Below are positions 27,146-34,965 of a DNA stretch of 64,000 nucleotides, piece after piece. The stretch comes from JASHVB01 sp963762885. Lineage in GTDB: Bacteria > Pseudomonadota > Alphaproteobacteria > Acetobacterales > Acetobacteraceae. Every line of letters starts with the position of its first letter. Position 1 is the stretch's first letter. Both the position numbers and the translations under genes were made by a program. The notes below the pieces were generated by a model. That model saw only the letters and a list, made by a program, of their open reading frames with translations. It did no database searches and was not told the DNA's origin. Where the stretch lies: contig CAVXNH010000054.1 in the NCBI GenBank assembly GCA_963762885.1, positions 171,472-235,471 on the forward strand, written 5' to 3'.

Positions 27146-28384
27146 CTATAAGTCGGCTTTGTCTCCACTTCTGCTGCGCCAGTAACTCGTCCAGTCCTTA
27201 TCCTCAATCCTGCGCTCAAACTGATATTGCGGTGGCCCGTCCCTGACAAAACCACGCGGTGGATGTCGGATAGTCGGCTGTCTGGCGTCAATTTGGCTAA
27301 CAGCTTCCCAAAAGGCTACGAACCCAACATGATCGTGGGTTTCCATGATGTCGGTAGCGGTGAAGTGACCATATACCCAAAGCCGCCTTTCTCCAGATTT
27401 TATATCTCTCAGTTCATTCTGGTCCAGCCTGATTATACGGCTGCATGGCACCCCGCCCTTTGTGTCCGGCCTTACAACATAATGCAGTCCTGCTAGTCCA
27501 TCGCCAGGAAGCCGCAAGTCGCTCGGCAGCGACTCTTCCATCTTGGTCACTTTCCAACCGATATCGATCGTGTCAATGGTGCCCCTCGTCTTTCCTGTGT
27601 TAGAAAATATCAACATGACTTGCGACAATTCAGGAAGCGGTCCAGGGGGGATGACAACGGGGTCGGCATGTCCAACCCTAATCATCGCGATCCCTTCGAT
27701 AAAGACTTTGGCTATTTCGGAGTTGACTATTGCTCTAGCTTGACGCGCTGCGGACCTAGCAGTCCTACCGGCTTCGGTTGCGGTTGTGTTGGCAGCCGCA
27801 GCGTTGTCCCTCATGGCTTGGGCAACGTTTTCCATGGCGGTAGCCGCCCGGGTAGCCTCGGCTATGGACTTCACCACGGTGGCCGACTGGTTTTGGTCGA
27901 TCTGCTTCATCGTGTCGATAGTCTGCCTCAGTCTACGGGCTTGCAGTCCGAATACCCCAATCTGCACCCCGCCGATTACGACGAGGCACAAAGTGAGTCC
28001 GTTCAACGCCCAATCTGGATGAGGCCATATGTCAGGCCAGGGCCACCATTCGGGCGGCGTGTTTTCTTTGGTTGCTTCGGGGTTTGGTGTGACGCGTGGC
28101 TGTATATCTCCGGCGTTGACTATTTTGACCGAAAGAGGCGCGCTGTCCGTGCCGTGCTCACCTGCGTAGCTTGGGCCATGATCCTGGGCGGCAATGGCTT
28201 TGTCCTGGCGCTGCCCGTCCCCGCCACTTGGGGATGGCTGCTGTAGAGCATCAGGTCGGTTTCCCGTATCGACATCGTAAGGCGGCGCCTCAGGTGGAGG
28301 CGGAGGAGGAAGCGGGAGAGACTGCCGCGCTTCCGCCGCCGCTGCTGCTGCCAACATCACAACGACGAGCAACAGCCACCGCAT
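27146..28384 (-). CDS. Hypothetical secreted or membrane-anchored protein
   Basis: A 412-residue protein of no family known to me. Signal peptide (WLLLVVVMLAAAAAAEARQ), a proline-rich linker, a membrane helix near residues 128-148 (LNGLTLCLVVIGGVQIGVFG), then a long helical region rich in Ala, Thr and Arg (residues about 155-225, likely coiled coil), and a C-terminal beta-rich domain (LPELSQVMLIFSNTGKTRG; WKVTKMEESLP; ERRLWVYGHFTATDIMETHD; HVGFVAFWE). GC content is lower than in the core genes and the gene sits between inverted repeats, so it is likely acquired. ATG 28384 is preceded by GGAGG. Confidence 0.7.
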   Translation of the reverse strand: MRWLLLVVVMLAAAAAAEARQSLPLPPPPPPEAPPYDVDTGNRPDALQQPSPSGGDGQRQDKAIAAQDHGPSYAGEHGTDSAPLSVKIVNAGDIQPRVTPNPEATKENTPPEWWPWPDIWPHPDWALNGLTLCLVVIGGVQIGVFGLQARRLRQTIDTMKQIDQNQSATVVKSIAEATRAATAMENVAQAMRDNAAAANTTATEAGRTARSAARQARAIVNSEIAKVFIEGIAMIRVGHADPVVIPPGPLPELSQVMLIFSNTGKTRGTIDTIDIGWKVTKMEESLPSDLRLPGDGLAGLHYVVRPDTKGGVPCSRIIRLDQNELRDIKSGERRLWVYGHFTATDIMETHDHVGFVAFWEAVSQIDARQPTIRHPPRGFVRDGPPQYQFERRIEDKDWTSYWRSRSGDKADL

Positions 28385-28416
28385 TTCGTTGCCTCCCCAT
28401 TGGCAACGATCCTGGC

Positions 28417-28578
28417 CTACTGGTCCTCCGGCTTCAAGCCGCCCATTTCCAGAGCAGCTAACGTCGCCAGCAGGAACGTCGCGGCGAACGTCCCCCGTCG
28501 CAGCTTCGCCTTTCCTGGTAGCCGAACTACAACCCGCGCAGGTATGGCCGAACCGACGGGATCATGTCGGGGTGGCAC
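28417..28578 (-). CDS. Possible 53-residue membrane peptide
   Basis: GTG 28578 to TAG 28417. The second half (KLRRGTFAATFLLATLAALE, then MGGLKPEDQ) looks like a short basic peptide with a membrane helix. It overlaps the end of the gene at 28527-28721 in another frame and stops 32 bases before the next gene in the same direction. Weak support: length, helix and position only. Confidence 0.3.
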   Translation of the reverse strand: MPPRHDPVGSAIPARVVVRLPGKAKLRRGTFAATFLLATLAALEMGGLKPEDQ

Positions 28579-28721
28579 TCGGGGGAGAACATGCGGATTA
28601 CCACATCCATCGTCGCCAACGCCTCGCGGCGCTTGGCAATCGCGCGCTCGTCCGCCTCGATCTCCCCCGCCATGCGGGCGCGTTTCTTGCGCAGGGCGCT
28701 AAGCACGTGCGCGGTCAGCAT
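28527..28721 (-). CDS. Small coiled-coil protein of unknown function
   Basis: A 64-residue protein: MLTAHVLSALRKKRARMAGE, then IEADERAIAKRREALATMDV, then VIRMFSPE. It is one long charged helix, probably a coiled coil. Similar short proteins (LTxHVLSxLxxKRAxxAGEI pattern) occur near recombinase genes in alphaproteobacteria, from memory of the pattern; the C-terminal part found in longer relatives is missing here, so this may be a truncated copy. Confidence 0.5.
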   Translation of the reverse strand: MLTAHVLSALRKKRARMAGEIEADERAIAKRREALATMDVVIRMFSPECHPDMIPSVRPYLRGL

Positions 28722-28769
28722 ACCAAAGATGGTATGGAAAGACGCATGCAGGCACTAGGGGTTTCGTTT

Positions 28770-28797
28770 CCCCTTTGCGCCATAATGCCGTAAAAAT
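28770..28797. repeat. CTTTGCGCCATAATGCCG motif, partner of 26925
   Basis: CCCCTTTGCGCCATAATGCC followed by GTAAAAATTCC. See the entry at 26925; the two are about 1.8 kb apart in opposite orientation. Confidence 0.65.
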
Positions 28798-28848
28798 TCC
28801 TTCTTCTTGCCGACTTGCATTTCGCACGATTTCGACCGCAGAGAGCGA

Positions 28849-30075
28849 TCAACGATTCGCCGCCTCATCCGCGGAAAAATCCGCCGCCACGCGCCGGCTG
28901 ACAATCCAATTGTAAATGGCTCCGCCAAAGATCACCACCGTCGTCGCCAGGAACACCGCGCGCATTCCTAGATGCCCGCCGACGAAGCCTCCCACCACCG
29001 GGCCGACCACCTGGCCGGTATATTGCGCCGAGGTGCCGTATCCCAGGATGGTGCCGGCGGCGCCGTCCGGCACGTTGTGGCGGATCGTCGCGTTGATCGA
29101 CGGCAGCAGTCCCGCCAGCGACATGCCCATCAGGAATCGCAGCGCCACAAGCTGCCAGGCATTGGTGACGAACGCCTGCGGGATCAGCAGCACGCCGGTC
29201 ACCGCCAGACACAGCACGACCACCTTCCACGCGCCGATCCGATCGCCGAGGCGGCCCAGGCGCGGCGCCGCCAGGATGCTGCCCAACGCCGACCCCGCCA
29301 TCACCACGCCGGACATCAGCACGACGTTGCCGCCATGGATCAGCGTCTGGACATAGACCGTGATGATCGGCTCGATCGACATGTTCGCCAGCATCAGCAG
29401 CATCGCGGTGACCAGCATGGCGATGATCGGGCGACGGTCGGGGATCATCGACCACGCGCTGCGCCCGGCGGGACGCTTGCGGCCGGCGCTGCGCGGGTTG
29501 TCCTCGTGAATGAAGATGCAGGTGGCCAGGAACGCCAGGAAGATCACGCCACCGGCGAGGAAGAACGTCCCGCGCAGCCCAATCAGGCCAGGCAGCACAC
29601 CGCCGATCAGCGGTCCGAGCAGGGTGCCGGCCAGCACGCCGGTGGATAGCGTGCCCAGCGCCCAGCCCGAGTGGTTCCTCGGCGTTTGCGTCGCCACCAG
29701 CACCACCGCGCCCGACGCGTAGCCACCCAGCACGCCGGCCAGCAATCGCCAGAACACCAGCTGCCAGACGTTCTGCGCCGTGCCGATCATCGACATGCAG
29801 ATCGCCATCACGAGCGACGCACGCATCAGGATCAGCTTGCGGCCATACAGGTCGGCGAACTTGCCCCAGGCCGGGGCAAGCAATCCGGCGCCGAGGAAGC
29901 TGACGCCGTAGGCGATGCCGGACCATTGCACCACGGCGGCCGGCGTCTTCACCCCGAGTTCCGCCACGTAGATCGGCAGGAACGGCAGCAGCAGCGTCAT
30001 CGCCGTGATGTTGGTGAAGGATCCGAACAGGACGACGTACAGGTTGCGGCGCCAGTGCGGCGAGTCGGTCGCCAT
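28849..30075 (-). CDS. MFS transporter, drug-efflux (DHA1) type
   Basis: A 408-residue inner-membrane exporter with 12 predicted helices. The motif between helices 2 and 3 (AGLLAPAWGKFADLYGRKLI) is the MFS signature G-x-x-x-D-x-x-G-R-K; the mirrored motif in the second half reads LAAPRLGRLGDRIGAW. The N-terminus (NLYVVLFGSFTNITAMTLLL, then PFLPIYVAELGV) is of the MdtG-like multidrug type. ATG 30075 is preferred over an upstream open stretch because the protein homology begins there. Substrate unknown. No regulator gene adjoins it. Confidence 0.85.
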   Translation of the reverse strand: MATDSPHWRRNLYVVLFGSFTNITAMTLLLPFLPIYVAELGVKTPAAVVQWSGIAYGVSFLGAGLLAPAWGKFADLYGRKLILMRASLVMAICMSMIGTAQNVWQLVFWRLLAGVLGGYASGAVVLVATQTPRNHSGWALGTLSTGVLAGTLLGPLIGGVLPGLIGLRGTFFLAGGVIFLAFLATCIFIHEDNPRSAGRKRPAGRSAWSMIPDRRPIIAMLVTAMLLMLANMSIEPIITVYVQTLIHGGNVVLMSGVVMAGSALGSILAAPRLGRLGDRIGAWKVVVLCLAVTGVLLIPQAFVTNAWQLVALRFLMGMSLAGLLPSINATIRHNVPDGAAGTILGYGTSAQYTGQVVGPVVGGFVGGHLGMRAVFLATTVVIFGGAIYNWIVSRRVAADFSADEAANR

Positions 30076-30276
30076 CAACCGCACCCGGCGGCGAGGGACG
30101 CCGTCGCTGCGCTGGCGGTGCGTGCTGATACCGATATCTCTGACCTGCGAGTCGTCACGGGCATCGTCGTTCCTGGCTCTGCGAAAACACGACCGTGCCA
30201 CGTTGCCGGAAAGTCAGCACCCCCAGCAAAGCAATGGTCCTATGCACGAGGGAACCGGAGATGGGCAGCTTGCCGA

Positions 30277-30320
30277 CCCGATCACCGTCACCCTACCCTC
30301 TCCCGCTATGCGGGAGAGGA
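30277..30320. repeat. Partial CTCTCCCGC repeat acting as leader
   Basis: CCGATCACCGTCACCCTACC followed by the hairpin CTCTCCCGC-TAT-GCGGGAGAG. The GAGAGGA end of the hairpin lies directly before ATG 30326 and probably serves as that gene's ribosome-binding site. Confidence 0.7.
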
Positions 30321-30325
30321 AAGCT

Positions 30326-31939
30326 ATGGGTCCACGCATTGCCCTGCTCGGCTTCTCGATCGAGTGCAACAGGTTTGCCCCGGTGGCCACCGAAGCCGAC
30401 TTCGCATCCCGCACCTTGCTCTCCGGCCCGGCCATGCTGGTCGAGGCGCGCGCGCCCGCCCCGCGCATGCTGGGCGAACTGCCCGGCTTCGTTGCCGACA
30501 TGGACGCCGCGGGCCCCTGGCAACCGGTGCCGATCGTGCTCGCCATGGCGGAACCCAACGGCCCGGTGGATCAGGCGTTCTTCGATCGCCTGATGGCGCA
30601 ATGGGAAGCCCGGTTGCGGGACGCCGGAAAACTCGACGGGGTCTATTGCGTGCTGCATGGCGCCGGACTGGCGACGCAGGACCATGACCCGGAAGGCACG
30701 TTGCTCGCGCTGGTCCGCCGCGGCGTCGGTGACAACGTTCCTGTGGTCGCCACCTACGATCTGCATGCGAATGTGTCAGAGGCCGACGTCACGCTGGTCA
30801 ACGCGTTCATCGGCTATCGCACCAACCCGCATCTCGACATGCGCGAGCGCGGCGTGGAGGCGGCGCAAATGCTCCGTCGCCTGCTGTCCGGCGCCCGCAC
30901 CAGCCTCGCGCGTATCCGCTTGCCGATCGTGCCGCCCACGGTCACCCAGCTCACCGGCAAGGACGCGCCAAACCGCCCCTATGGCGAGCTGATCGACCTC
31001 GGCCAGCAGCGCATGGGCGAACCGCCCTACGCCGGCCGTGTGCTGAATGTCTCGGTCATGGGCGGCTTTGCCTACGCCGACACCCCGTTCAACGGCCTCA
31101 CTGTCGTGGTCACCGCGACTGACCAACCGGCCGCGCACGATCTGGCGCGTGAACTCGCCGAGGCCGGTTGGGCGCGCCGCGAGCGCTTCCGCCCACTGCT
31201 CACGTCTTTGGAGGCGGCGACGCGGCTGGCGCTGGCGGCCAACGCTGTCATTGCGAGCGAAGCGAAGCAATCTCCCGCGGAAGGACGCACAGCACTTGCG
31301 GGAGATTGTTGCGCTTCCCTCGCAACGACACGTGCCCTCGCCTTCGCCGACGTGGCGGACAATCCCGGTGGCGGCGGGCGCGGCAACACGATGTGGATTT
31401 TGGAGGCGTTCCACCGCGCCGGGGTGCGCGATGCCCTGGTCGGCGTGATCCACGACCCCGCGCTGGCGGCCGAGGCCCACCAGCTCGGCGAAGGCGCGTA
31501 CTTCACCGCTCGCTTCAACCGCGACGGCGGCGACGAATTCTCCCACCCCTTCGCCGCGGCCGCGAAAGTGCGCCGTTTGCGAACCGGCACTGTCCGCGGC
31601 CGGCGCGGCATCTACGCCAACAACACGCTCGATCTTGGCCCGTCGGCCGCGCTCGACATCGACGGCCTCACCGTGGTCGTGCTGTCCAATCGCTACCAGT
31701 GTGCCGACCCGGTGTTCTTCGAAGCCTTCGGCCTCGACATCGCCGCCGCCCGGGTGGTGGTGGTAAAGTCGCGCGGCCACTTCCGCGGCGGCTTCGACGA
31801 GTTCTTCCGCCACGAGGACATCGTCGAAGTGGACGCCCCCGGCCTGACCAGCCCGATCCTGTCGCGCTTCGCCTGGCGCCATATGCCGCGTCCGGTGCTG
31901 CCGATCGACGACTCCGCAACCTGGACGCCACCCGCATGA
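30326..31939 (+). CDS. M81-family metallopeptidase (MlrC-like) carrying an in-frame repeat
   Basis: A 537-residue member of the M81 (microcystinase C) family. N-terminal domain: IALLGFSIECNRFAP, then VYCVLHGAG and VATYDLHANVSEADVTLVNA, FIGYRTNPHLDMRERG, with the metal-binding Asp/His residues in place. C-terminal domain: LAFADVADNPGGGGRGNTMW, GIYANNTLDLGPSAAL, VVVVKSRGHFRGGFDEFF. Between ALAANA and RALAFADVADNP an extra segment of about 28 residues (VIASEAKQSPAEGRTALAGD and on) is encoded by a palindromic repeat (31246-31330). Cleaves small peptides; substrate unknown. Overlaps the next gene by ATGA. Confidence 0.85.
   Translation: MGPRIALLGFSIECNRFAPVATEADFASRTLLSGPAMLVEARAPAPRMLGELPGFVADMDAAGPWQPVPIVLAMAEPNGPVDQAFFDRLMAQWEARLRDAGKLDGVYCVLHGAGLATQDHDPEGTLLALVRRGVGDNVPVVATYDLHANVSEADVTLVNAFIGYRTNPHLDMRERGVEAAQMLRRLLSGARTSLARIRLPIVPPTVTQLTGKDAPNRPYGELIDLGQQRMGEPPYAGRVLNVSVMGGFAYADTPFNGLTVVVTATDQPAAHDLARELAEAGWARRERFRPLLTSLEAATRLALAANAVIASEAKQSPAEGRTALAGDCCASLATTRALAFADVADNPGGGGRGNTMWILEAFHRAGVRDALVGVIHDPALAAEAHQLGEGAYFTARFNRDGGDEFSHPFAAAAKVRRLRTGTVRGRRGIYANNTLDLGPSAALDIDGLTVVVLSNRYQCADPVFFEAFGLDIAAARVVVVKSRGHFRGGFDEFFRHEDIVEVDAPGLTSPILSRFAWRHMPRPVLPIDDSATWTPPA
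31246..31330. repeat. GCGAAGCAATC palindromic repeat inserted in the M81 gene
   Basis: About 85 bases beginning TGTCATTGCGAGCGAAGCG and ending CCCTCGCAACGACA, with complementary inner arms (CAATCTCCCGC and GCGGGAGATTG). It matches the intergenic copies at 20977 and 34697 but lies inside a coding sequence and keeps the frame open with no stop codon. Confidence 0.9.
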
Positions 31940-33030
31940 ACATCGCCGACCTGCCGACGCCCTGCCTGGTGCTCGACCGTCTCATTCTCCGCCGCAACCT
32001 GGTGCGCATGGCGAACGCCGTCGCGCGCCACCACGTGGCGCTGCGGCCGCATATGAAGACCGCCAAGTCGATCGACGTGGCGCGGCTGGCGATGCACGGG
32101 CAGTCCGGCGGCATCACCGTCTCCACCCTCGCCGAAGCGGAATACTTCGCCGCACATGGCATCGCCAACATCCTCTATGCGGTCGGCATCACGCCAGAGA
32201 AGCTGGACCCGGTGGTGAAGCTGAACGCCACCGGCGCTCGCGTAACAGTGATCACCGACGATTCGGAGACCGCCGCTGCCATCGCCGCCCATCCGATGGC
32301 GCCGCGCACGCTGATCGAGATCGACACCGGCGAGTCGCGCGGCGGCGTCACGCCGGACGACGACGACCTGCTGACGATCGCGTCGCTGCTGGGGCCCAAT
32401 TTGGCCGGCGTGATGACCCATGCCGGGCATTCCTATAGCGGGCGAACGATCGCCGACATGGTCCGCATCGCCGAAGCCGAGCGTGCCGGCGTGGTGCGTG
32501 CGGCAGAGGTCCTGCGCAGCGCGGGGCATGCGGCGCCGATCGTATCGATGGGCAGCTCGCCCACCGCGCTGCATGCGGAGCATTTGACCGGCGTCACCGA
32601 AGTCCGCGCCGGCGTCTACATGTTCGGCGACCTGTTCCAGTCGGAGATCGGCACCAATGGCCTGGACGACATCGCGGTCACTGTGCTCGCCAGCGTGATC
32701 GGCCGGCGGCCCGGCAGGCTACTGGTGGATGCTGGCGGCATGGCGCTGTCCAAGGATCGCAGCACCGAGGCAGCGCCGCGGGATTACGGTTACGGCCTCG
32801 TGCTGGATCTGGAAGGGCGGCCGTATCGCGATGCCGTCGTCCGGCGTGCTTACCAGGAGCATGGGGTGATCGAACTCGACCCGGGCGAGGTGAGCCCGCT
32901 GCACATCGGCGACAAGCTGCGCATCGCGCCCAACCACACCTGCATGACCGCCGCGGCGCATGACCGCTACTATGTCATCGACGGCGGCAATGAGGTGGTT
33001 GCGGTGTGGCCGCGGGTCAACGGGTGGTAA
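31936..33030 (+). CDS. DSD1-family PLP enzyme (D-serine dehydratase / D-threonine aldolase type)
   Basis: A 364-residue fold-type III PLP enzyme. N-terminus DLPTPCLVLDRLILRRNL; the PLP lysine is in LRPHMKTAKSIDVARL; further motifs GITVSTLAEAEYFA, LIEIDTGESRGGV, HAGHSY and, near the C-terminus, the zinc-site pattern PNHTCMTAAAHD (His and Cys). Likely acts on D-amino or hydroxy-amino acids. Start codon overlaps the M81 stop (ATGA), so a peptidase and a D-amino-acid enzyme are made together, which suggests use of unusual peptides or D-residues. Confidence 0.85.
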   Translation: MNIADLPTPCLVLDRLILRRNLVRMANAVARHHVALRPHMKTAKSIDVARLAMHGQSGGITVSTLAEAEYFAAHGIANILYAVGITPEKLDPVVKLNATGARVTVITDDSETAAAIAAHPMAPRTLIEIDTGESRGGVTPDDDDLLTIASLLGPNLAGVMTHAGHSYSGRTIADMVRIAEAERAGVVRAAEVLRSAGHAAPIVSMGSSPTALHAEHLTGVTEVRAGVYMFGDLFQSEIGTNGLDDIAVTVLASVIGRRPGRLLVDAGGMALSKDRSTEAAPRDYGYGLVLDLEGRPYRDAVVRRAYQEHGVIELDPGEVSPLHIGDKLRIAPNHTCMTAAAHDRYYVIDGGNEVVAVWPRVNGW

Positions 33031-33093
33031 TTGCCCTTTTGACTCGCTGCGTGGCGCCCTACATGGGATGCGTCGGTTCATCCTTGCAGAAGG

Positions 33094-33621
33094 ATGTGTG
33101 TCTTCCAGCAGACCAATCCCGAAGAGTGGGGCTCCTATCCTGGATCGTCCGCGCCGGTTTCCCCGGTGCTGGCGCTGATTGGATTCGTCGGCCTGTGCCT
33201 GCTCGTCGGGGGGGCCGACGCCGCGCTGGTGACGCGGTCGGTGCATACTTGGTATTCGTCCCTGACCGCGCCGCCCGGCACGCCGCCCGACTGGGTGTTT
33301 CCGGCGGTCTGGACCACGCTCTACGTGATGATCGGCGTCGCCGGCTGGGTGGTGTGGCGCCGCGCCGGCGCGGTGCGTCCGTTGCGCATCTGGGGATGGC
33401 AGCTCGCGGCGAACGCGCTGTGGGCACCAGCATTTTTCGGCTTGCACAATCAGCCGTTGGCACTCGCCGTTCTGCTGGTATTGCTGGCACTGATCGTCGT
33501 GACGATGCTCGCCTTTGCGCGGTTGAGCAGGGTCGCGGTCTGGCTAATGGTGCCGTATCTGGTTTGGAGCGGATTCGCCGCGTATCTCAATTTTGGGTTC
33601 TGGTGGTTGAATCCGGCTTGA
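33094..33621 (+). CDS. tspO: TspO/MBR family membrane protein
   Basis: A 175-residue (or about 150 from a later start) protein with five predicted helices. Conserved features: WYSSLTAPPGTPPDWVFPAV, then WTTLYVMIGVAGWVVW, WGWQLAANALWAPAFFGLHN, and the tryptophan-rich end VPYLVWSGFAAYLNFGFWWL. TspO binds porphyrins and regulates tetrapyrrole-linked processes in alphaproteobacteria. The first 25 residues (MCVFQQTNPEEWG...) do not look conserved, so the start may lie downstream. Confidence 0.85.
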   Translation: MCVFQQTNPEEWGSYPGSSAPVSPVLALIGFVGLCLLVGGADAALVTRSVHTWYSSLTAPPGTPPDWVFPAVWTTLYVMIGVAGWVVWRRAGAVRPLRIWGWQLAANALWAPAFFGLHNQPLALAVLLVLLALIVVTMLAFARLSRVAVWLMVPYLVWSGFAAYLNFGFWWLNPA

Positions 33622-33635
33622 GCTAGACTGCCGCC

Positions 33636-34271
33636 ATGCCGAATCACACCCTTCGCAGCGTCGCGCTGCTGTCCGTGCTGGTCGTATCGACCGCGGGATT
33701 CTCGTCAGTCGCCCGGGCGCAGGCCGGGCCGATGGACCCGAGTTCGGCGGTGCAACGCAGAGCGTCGACTGCGCCGGACGGCGCGAAGCCGGCGGTGGTA
33801 CCGCCACCCGCCTTGCCGGGCGCCGCGTCGAACGCCAACACCGTCGCACCTGCGACCCGGATTCCGACAGACATGTCGCCGGACGAGGCGCTGTTCGATG
33901 CGATCAATCGTGGCGACGTGGCCGCCGCAAGGGAAGCGCTGAGCCGTGGCGCCGAGTTGAGCGCCCATAATCTGCTGGGCATGACGCCCATGGAACTGTC
34001 GGTCGATCTGGGCCGCAACGACATCTCGTTCCTGCTGCTATCCTATCGCGGTGCTGACACGTCGTCCGCCGCGCCGGCGCAATCTGCTCAGAACAAGCCG
34101 GCGCCAGGCGCACCAGCCAAGGGGGCAGCCGCGAAAACCGCCCGGCGCGAGCCTGTCGTCCCGGTCAAGGCGGTGGCGCCGGCTGCGCCGCAAACGCCGC
34201 GCCTGTTTGCCAACGATGGCGGCACGCCGGTGCCGGGCGCCGGCTTCCTGGGCTTCGGCAGCGCCAGGTAA
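33636..34271 (+). CDS. Exported ankyrin-repeat-like protein
   Basis: A 211-residue protein with a signal peptide (SVALLSVLVVSTAGFSSVARAQA), a Pro/Ala-rich linker, one or two ankyrin-like repeats (ALFDAINRGDVAAAREALSR, GAELSAHNLLGMTPMELSVD) and a low-complexity Ala/Pro/Lys tail ending in a Gly-rich segment (VPGAGFLGFG). Probably periplasmic; acts through protein binding. Starts 14 bases after tspO, so probably cotranscribed. Confidence 0.7.
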   Translation: MPNHTLRSVALLSVLVVSTAGFSSVARAQAGPMDPSSAVQRRASTAPDGAKPAVVPPPALPGAASNANTVAPATRIPTDMSPDEALFDAINRGDVAAAREALSRGAELSAHNLLGMTPMELSVDLGRNDISFLLLSYRGADTSSAAPAQSAQNKPAPGAPAKGAAAKTARREPVVPVKAVAPAAPQTPRLFANDGGTPVPGAGFLGFGSAR

Positions 34272-34406
34272 TACCGCCGACGCTCGTTGGAGCGCACGGA
34301 TAATGACCCGGAATTCATCCTGCTCACATGGGTGAGATTGGCGGTACCGCGTCCGTCTTCGCATATCCCTTCGCATCGATGCGTTTGGCTGCGAAAGGGA
34401 AAATTC

Positions 34407-34625
34407 ATGCGACACCAGAACGCAAAGGAAACGGCCCAGATGATGATCCGCCTGCACGGACTGCGGGCACAGGCGATCGCCCAGGAGCGCGCCTCCGAGA
34501 TGCGTCAGCAGGGCGACACCGCAGGTCTGGATCATTGGCAGCAGATCCACGCGGCGATCTGCGAGATGCGGCGGTCTACCCGGCGGGAGAACTACGGCGA
34601 GAGCCACGCCGATCTGCGGTCGTAG
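34407..34625 (+). CDS. Small helical protein of unknown function
   Basis: A 72-residue protein from ATG 34407, with AAGGGA upstream. It is helical and charged (MIRLHGLRAQAIAQERASEM; GDTAGLDHWQQIHAAICEMR). I know no function; the third-position GC and the good start support a real gene. Confidence 0.55.
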   Translation: MRHQNAKETAQMMIRLHGLRAQAIAQERASEMRQQGDTAGLDHWQQIHAAICEMRRSTRRENYGESHADLRS

Positions 34626-34696
34626 GCGCGCGCTTGTTTGGGGGGCCGGTAATACGCGGCGCCCCAGGGTTTGGCGTGCCGTGCCCGGCCTCCCAA

Positions 34697-34793
34697 TGTC
34701 ATTGCGACTCCGGCGAAGGCCGGGGGAAGCAATCTCCCGCGTGAGTTCACGGGACCTCTCGCGGGAGATTGCTTCGCTCTGCTCGCAATGACG
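34697..34793. repeat. GCGAAGCAATC palindromic repeat, full copy
   Basis: Starts TGTCATTGCGACTCCGGCG and ends GCTCTGCTCGCAATGACG, with inner arms CAATCTCCCGC and GCGGGAGATTGC and an additional central hairpin. Lies between a small gene and the tRNA. Confidence 0.85.
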
Positions 34794-34825
34794 GAATTGG
34801 ACGTGGGATCGATCCGTCAGATGGG

Positions 34826-34900
34826 TGGCTGGGGCGGGAGGATTCGAACCTCCGAATGGCGGAACCAAAACCCGCTGCCTTACCACTTGGCGACGCCCCA
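34826..34900 (-). tRNA. trnQ: tRNA-Gln (anticodon UUG)
   Basis: Reading the minus strand from 34900: acceptor TGGGGCG pairs with CGCCCCA, D arm GCC-AAGTGGTAA-GGC, anticodon arm GCGGG-TTTTGGT-TCCGC with UUG at positions 34-36, T arm GGAGG-TTCGAAT-CCTCC, discriminator G and an encoded CCA (34826-34828). All stems are intact. Confidence 0.95.
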
Positions 34901-34965
34901 ATGCGGCACGTAAAGCTGAATAGGCCCGGCAGCCCCGGCAGGTAAAGCGCCGTGGTGCTGGCAGG

